From Hyphomonas jannaschiana VP2 (GTDB lineage Bacteria; Pseudomonadota; Alphaproteobacteria; Caulobacterales; Hyphomonadaceae): a DNA stretch of 64,000 bases. How positions within the stretch are numbered: position 1 is the stretch's first letter; the number at the start of each line of letters is the position of its first letter. The notes below the pieces were generated by a model. The model worked only from the letters and a program-made list of their open reading frames with translations. It searched no databases and was not told the origin of the DNA. The DNA lies in NCBI RefSeq assembly GCF_000685215.1, contig NZ_ARYJ01000003.1, positions 330,431 to 394,430 on the forward strand, written 5' to 3'. Both the position numbers and the translations under genes were made by a program. Shown here in pieces: positions 59,545 through 64,000 of the stretch.

Positions 59545-59580
59545 CAAAAGAAAAGCGGCCCCCCGTTTCCGGGAGGCCGC
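59545..59580 (-). terminator. Rho-independent terminator of groESL
   Basis: A GC-rich hairpin (59555-59580: GCGGCC...GGCCGC with CCCG/CGGG inner pairing) is followed on the minus strand by TTTTCTTTT at 59554-59546. It lies about 30 bases past the groEL stop. Confidence 0.85.
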
Positions 59581-59611
59581 CTTGTTTTCCGGATAAGTGT
59601 CCGGGCGGGGC

Positions 59612-61264
<1,653 letters not shown>

Positions 61265-61313
61265 TTACCTCTTTGAATTTGCTGTATTTCTGGAAAGCGT
61301 TCAGGGGCGGAGA

Positions 61314-61604
61314 TTACTTCTCCAGCACACCCATGATGTCGCTCTCTTTCATGATGAGCAGGTCTTCGCCGTTGACGGAGACTTCCGTGCCGGACCATTT
61401 GCCGAACAGGACGCGGTCGCCCTTTTTCACGTCCAGAGCGATGGTCTTGCCATCTTCACCGGTTGTGCCTTTACCGACAGCGACCACTTCACCTTCCTGC
61501 GGCTTTTCCTTAGCCGTGTCGGGAATGATGATGCCGCCCTTGGTCTTTTCCTCTTCCTTGACGCGACGTACGACGACGCGATCGTGCAGGGGACGAAGTT
61601 TCAT
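61314..61604 (-). CDS. groES: Co-chaperonin GroES
   Basis: A 96-residue Hsp10 lid protein: [44 protein letters not shown] and [33 protein letters not shown], including the mobile loop that contacts GroEL. It is the first gene of groESL; a CIRCE element lies about 73 bases upstream. Confidence 0.99.
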   Translation of the reverse strand: MKLRPLHDRVVVRRVKEEEKTKGGIIIPDTAKEKPQEGEVVAVGKGTTGEDGKTIALDVKKGDRVLFGKWSGTEVSVNGEDLLIMKESDIMGVLEK

Positions 61605-61676
61605 GGCTGTTTGCCCTCTAATCTTGAATGCGAGTTTGAATAGATCTCACGGGAGCCAGCAGCCTGCAGCAGCGAA

Positions 61677-61742
61677 TTAGCACTCACCCTTGCCGACTGC
61701 TAGCGGTGCACCGGAGGTAGGGCCCGGACCGAAGAGCGTCAA
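61677..61742 (-). promoter_or_regulatory. CIRCE element and promoter of groESL
   Basis: TTAGCACTC (61677-61685), a 9-base spacer and GACTGCTAG (61695-61703) match the HrcA-binding CIRCE consensus TTAGCACTC-N9-GAGTGCTAA with two mismatches in one arm. On the minus strand a TTGACG (61742-61737) about 33 bases upstream is a plausible -35; no clear -10 was found. Confidence 0.85.
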
Positions 61743-61948
61743 CTGGATAATTGCAAAATTTTTTCACGTCCGGGCAGCGCCGGAACCCCTGTGCCAACGT
61801 CTCCTGGCGCTTCCTCGAGGCGTTTCAAAAGTCTGAAGCCGGGGCGCCAAATTTGCCGGCCCGGTTTCGCGTCATCGTAGCCATTCCATGTAATAACTAC
61901 GCCACAACCCGGCAGGAGACGGGCATAATAACCAGGAGATGGGATCGA

Positions 61949-62704
61949 ATGAGCGCCTACGCACGGGACATAAAAGACTCGCTGACCTTTTTCGTTTTCG
62001 TTGCGACGACAGCGCTCTGCCTGTCGTTCACCTTCTCCGTTTTCGTCTACCGTCTTGGTGTGCTGGAAGATCCCCAGCGTTTCCTCGTCGCAAACCTGGT
62101 TGTCGCAGCCTGCGTGGCCATCCCGACGGCAACGATCGCTTCCCAGCACGAGTTTCAGCTGAAGCGGTACCAGCGCCAGCTCGAATCCCTGGCCTCGACC
62201 GACCCGCTGACCGGCCTGCTGAACCGGCGTTTCTTCCGCATTTCCGCCGAAGACGAGATGAAGCGCCAGCGCCGCATGGGCGGCATGGCCGCGCTCATCC
62301 TGTTCGATCTCGACCAGTTCAAACGCGTCAATGACCGCTACGGCCACCAGGCGGGCGATGCGCTGCTCAAGCGGATTGCCGAAATCGCCTATTCCGAACT
62401 GCGCGGGCCGTTCGACAAGCTCGGCCGCTGGGGCGGGGAGGAATTTGTCGTGCTCCTGTCCAGCGTCAACCGGGACCAGGCCTGGCTGGTCTGTGACCGG
62501 CTGCGCGAGCGTCTGGAACACACGGAGATCGACTATAATGGCGAGAAGATCTCGGTCACGGCCAGCTTCGGTTACGAAATGCTGACCCCGGATGCCGCCT
62601 TCGACCGCGTTGTGGAGTCTGCCGACAAGGCGCTGTACGTCTCCAAGTCGACCGGCCGGAACCGCATCACCTATGCCGGGCCGCGCCTCGCCGCGACGGC
62701 CTGA
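61949..62704 (+). CDS. Membrane-bound diguanylate cyclase (GGDEF)
   Basis: A 251-residue protein with two N-terminal hydrophobic segments (about residues 10-35 and 45-65) and one GGDEF domain from about residue 80. The domain has STDPLTGLLNRRFF, LFDLDQFKRVNDRYGHQAGDALL and the active-site RWGGEEFVVLL. The product-inhibition RxxD site, expected five residues before GGEEF, reads GPFD, so it seems absent. ATG 61949 has AGGAGA upstream. It makes cyclic di-GMP, likely controlling motility or attachment. Confidence 0.92.
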   Translation: MSAYARDIKDSLTFFVFVATTALCLSFTFSVFVYRLGVLEDPQRFLVANLVVAACVAIPTATIASQHEFQLKRYQRQLESLASTDPLTGLLNRRFFRISAEDEMKRQRRMGGMAALILFDLDQFKRVNDRYGHQAGDALLKRIAEIAYSELRGPFDKLGRWGGEEFVVLLSSVNRDQAWLVCDRLRERLEHTEIDYNGEKISVTASFGYEMLTPDAAFDRVVESADKALYVSKSTGRNRITYAGPRLAATA

Positions 62705-62778
62705 TCGCGCCCCACCGGCCAGGACGGGCTGGATTCCGGCGCATCTGCACGGCATGACAGGGTGCAGGGGGACTCGCC

Positions 62779-63936
62779 ATGGACATCGGTAACAGCAGCC
62801 ATATCGACAATGCGATCCGCAGGGCCCGGCCGCTGAGCCTGCTGGCCAGCCAGCGGCCCGAATTTGCCGACGCCGAACGCATCTGGGAGACCGAACTCGC
62901 CCCGGAACTTGGCGCGCGTGAAGCGGTGCGCAAGCAAACCATTTCCCGGGCGAAGTCCCGCACCTTTCTGGGGCTGCTCGTGGCCGTGCCGCTCGCGCTC
63001 TTCATCATGGTGCTGTCGGGGGGAGCGGGCTTTCTCTTTCCGCTGTCCTTCTTCCTGGGGGCGATCATTGTCGTCCTCATTTCCGGCTTTGACTGGCTGA
63101 AGGTCTATTCCCTGAAGTCCGCCACCAAGGACCTGATCCTCAAGGCGGCGTGCAAGCCGTTTGGCTTCAACTACGAAACCCTTCACCCGGACCTCTCCGG
63201 CATCGAGGATTTCCAGTCCCTGAAAACCCGCGGCAAGGAATTGATGGAAACCATCGCCGGGCCGCAGAAGGGGGAGGCGAAGACCATCTCCACCCTGTTC
63301 GGGGACATCCAGGTCACCACCCATGACGGGGCCGGCCAGCCGCCGCCGACCCCGGCCTACCAGCTCCTGAAAGACGCGGCCCTCCTGCCGGGGCACAGCC
63401 GGCGCAAATTCGAGGACCTGATCGAAGGCGAACGGGCCGGTACGAAATTCGCCCTCGTTGAGGCAAAGCTCGATACCGGCGGCAAGAACAGCAAGACCGT
63501 GTTCCAGGGCATCCTCATCCATATTGAATACCCCCAGCCCTTTTCCGGCCGTACGCTGATGGCCCGGTCCGGCTGGTGGAAGCGCGGCAAGGGCGCGGGC
63601 GATCTCAAAAAGGTCGACCTGATTTCCCGGGAGCTCGACGAAGCCTTCACCGTCTATTCCAGCGACCAGGTGGAGGCGCGCGCCTTGCTCTCGCCGGACC
63701 GGATGGAGCGGCTCATCGCGCTGGAGCGGCATTTCTCAGGCGGCAAGCTGCGCGGCCTCTTCGATCAGGGCCACATGACGCTGGCCCTCGAAGCGGACAA
63801 TCAGTTCGAGGCCGGCTCGGTCTTCCAGCCGCTGGTCGACCCGCGCCGTTTCTCGACGGCCTTGTCGGAACTGGGCCTCGTCTGCGACCTGATCGACGGC
63901 TTCCTCACTCGCGAATGGGTCCAGGGCCGCCTCTGA
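62779..63936 (+). CDS. DUF3137-domain membrane protein
   Basis: A 385-residue protein with two adjacent transmembrane segments (about residues 62-80 and 85-102, FLGLLVAVPLALFIMVLSGGAGFLFPLSFFLGAIIVVLIS) and a large soluble C-terminal part. The latter contains FEDLIEGERAGTKFALVEAKLDT...FQGILIHIEYPQPFSGRTLMAR and ARALLSPDRMERLIALERHFSGGKLRGLFDQGHMTLALE, as in DUF3137. Function unknown. It starts 74 bases after the cyclase gene. Confidence 0.85.
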   Translation: MDIGNSSHIDNAIRRARPLSLLASQRPEFADAERIWETELAPELGAREAVRKQTISRAKSRTFLGLLVAVPLALFIMVLSGGAGFLFPLSFFLGAIIVVLISGFDWLKVYSLKSATKDLILKAACKPFGFNYETLHPDLSGIEDFQSLKTRGKELMETIAGPQKGEAKTISTLFGDIQVTTHDGAGQPPPTPAYQLLKDAALLPGHSRRKFEDLIEGERAGTKFALVEAKLDTGGKNSKTVFQGILIHIEYPQPFSGRTLMARSGWWKRGKGAGDLKKVDLISRELDEAFTVYSSDQVEARALLSPDRMERLIALERHFSGGKLRGLFDQGHMTLALEADNQFEAGSVFQPLVDPRRFSTALSELGLVCDLIDGFLTREWVQGRL

Positions 63937-63940
63937 TCCT

Positions 63941-63990
63941 GTATAGTCCGGTATAGTCCGGTATAGTCAGTTATAGTCCGTTATAATCAT
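63941..63990. repeat. Five-copy 10-bp tandem repeat
   Basis: Five consecutive 10-base units: GTATAGTCCG, GTATAGTCCG, GTATAGTCAG, TTATAGTCCG and TTATAATCAT, decaying rightward. It lies just downstream of the DUF3137 gene and may continue past the window edge, although the last visible bases no longer fit. Confidence 0.85.
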
Positions 63991-64000
63991 GACTGGTCAT

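Overview
The window looks like chromosomal DNA of a GC-rich marine-type Alphaproteobacterium, most plausibly Caulobacterales/Hyphomonadaceae. This is an inference from style rather than a marker-gene placement: three sphingomonad/caulobacter-type TonB-dependent receptors without SusD partners, dense acyl-CoA and aldehyde catabolism, a CIRCE-controlled groESL, a BCCT transporter and a sox cluster. No rRNA, tRNA, CRISPR array, insertion sequence or phage gene was recognised. The first gene runs off the left edge; a five-unit 10-bp tandem repeat lies at the right edge.

Layout. (1) 1-12.1 kb is a catabolic island. It holds a sulfatase (partial) and an esterase-like lipoprotein, then a plus-strand operon for an acetoin/2-oxoacid dehydrogenase-type complex with separate lipoyl and acyltransferase proteins and its own lipoate ligase. 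Facing it is a minus-strand operon (acyl-CoA ligase, TonB receptor, DAD-like cupin, SDR), with a divergent AraC regulator. (2) 12.2-22.2 kb is a choline/betaine-like module: TonB receptor, betaine-aldehyde dehydrogenase, a 3-hydroxyisobutyrate dehydrogenase-family enzyme, two BetI-like TetR repressors and a PhyH dioxygenase-GMC oxidoreductase-MFS operon. A shared operator-like motif ties the two halves together. (3) 22.3-25.6 kb has an FMN reductase with divergent LysR, a DODA-type dioxygenase and an orphan protein.

(4) 25.7-38.6 kb is the most striking region. About 17 same-strand genes are packed with overlaps or very short gaps: a Tat-exported IorAB-type molybdenum hydroxylase, then a SoxE/FccA-like cytochrome, FccB-like flavoprotein, SoxX, SoxY, SoxZ and SoxA, then a ModE-like DNA-binding protein, an XdhC-MobA/MocA fusion, a TSUP permease, and MoaA-MoaD-MoaE-MoaB-MoaC-MoeA. 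SoxB and SoxCD are absent from the window, and the SoxY carrier tip reads AACIIG rather than GGCGG. A perfect 10-bp inverted repeat at the xdhC-mobA start looks like a ModE-type operator. This is the best candidate for an undescribed system: an apparent single transcription unit that makes the molybdenum cofactor and supplies a periplasmic molybdenum hydroxylase together with a partial Sox carrier pathway.

(5) 38.8-46.5 kb carries an SDR, an AraC/OruR-like regulator, a 2,4-dienoyl-CoA reductase-like flavoenzyme, an enoyl-CoA hydratase and a pair of acyl-CoA dehydrogenases, with a long inverted repeat in the central divergent promoter region. (6) 46.5-64 kb is more general: exported nucleosidase plus purine permease, MarR, TPR-sulfotransferase, third TonB receptor, BCCT transporter, double cold-shock protein, DUF192, thioesterase, acyl-CoA synthetase, groESL, diguanylate cyclase and a DUF3137 protein.
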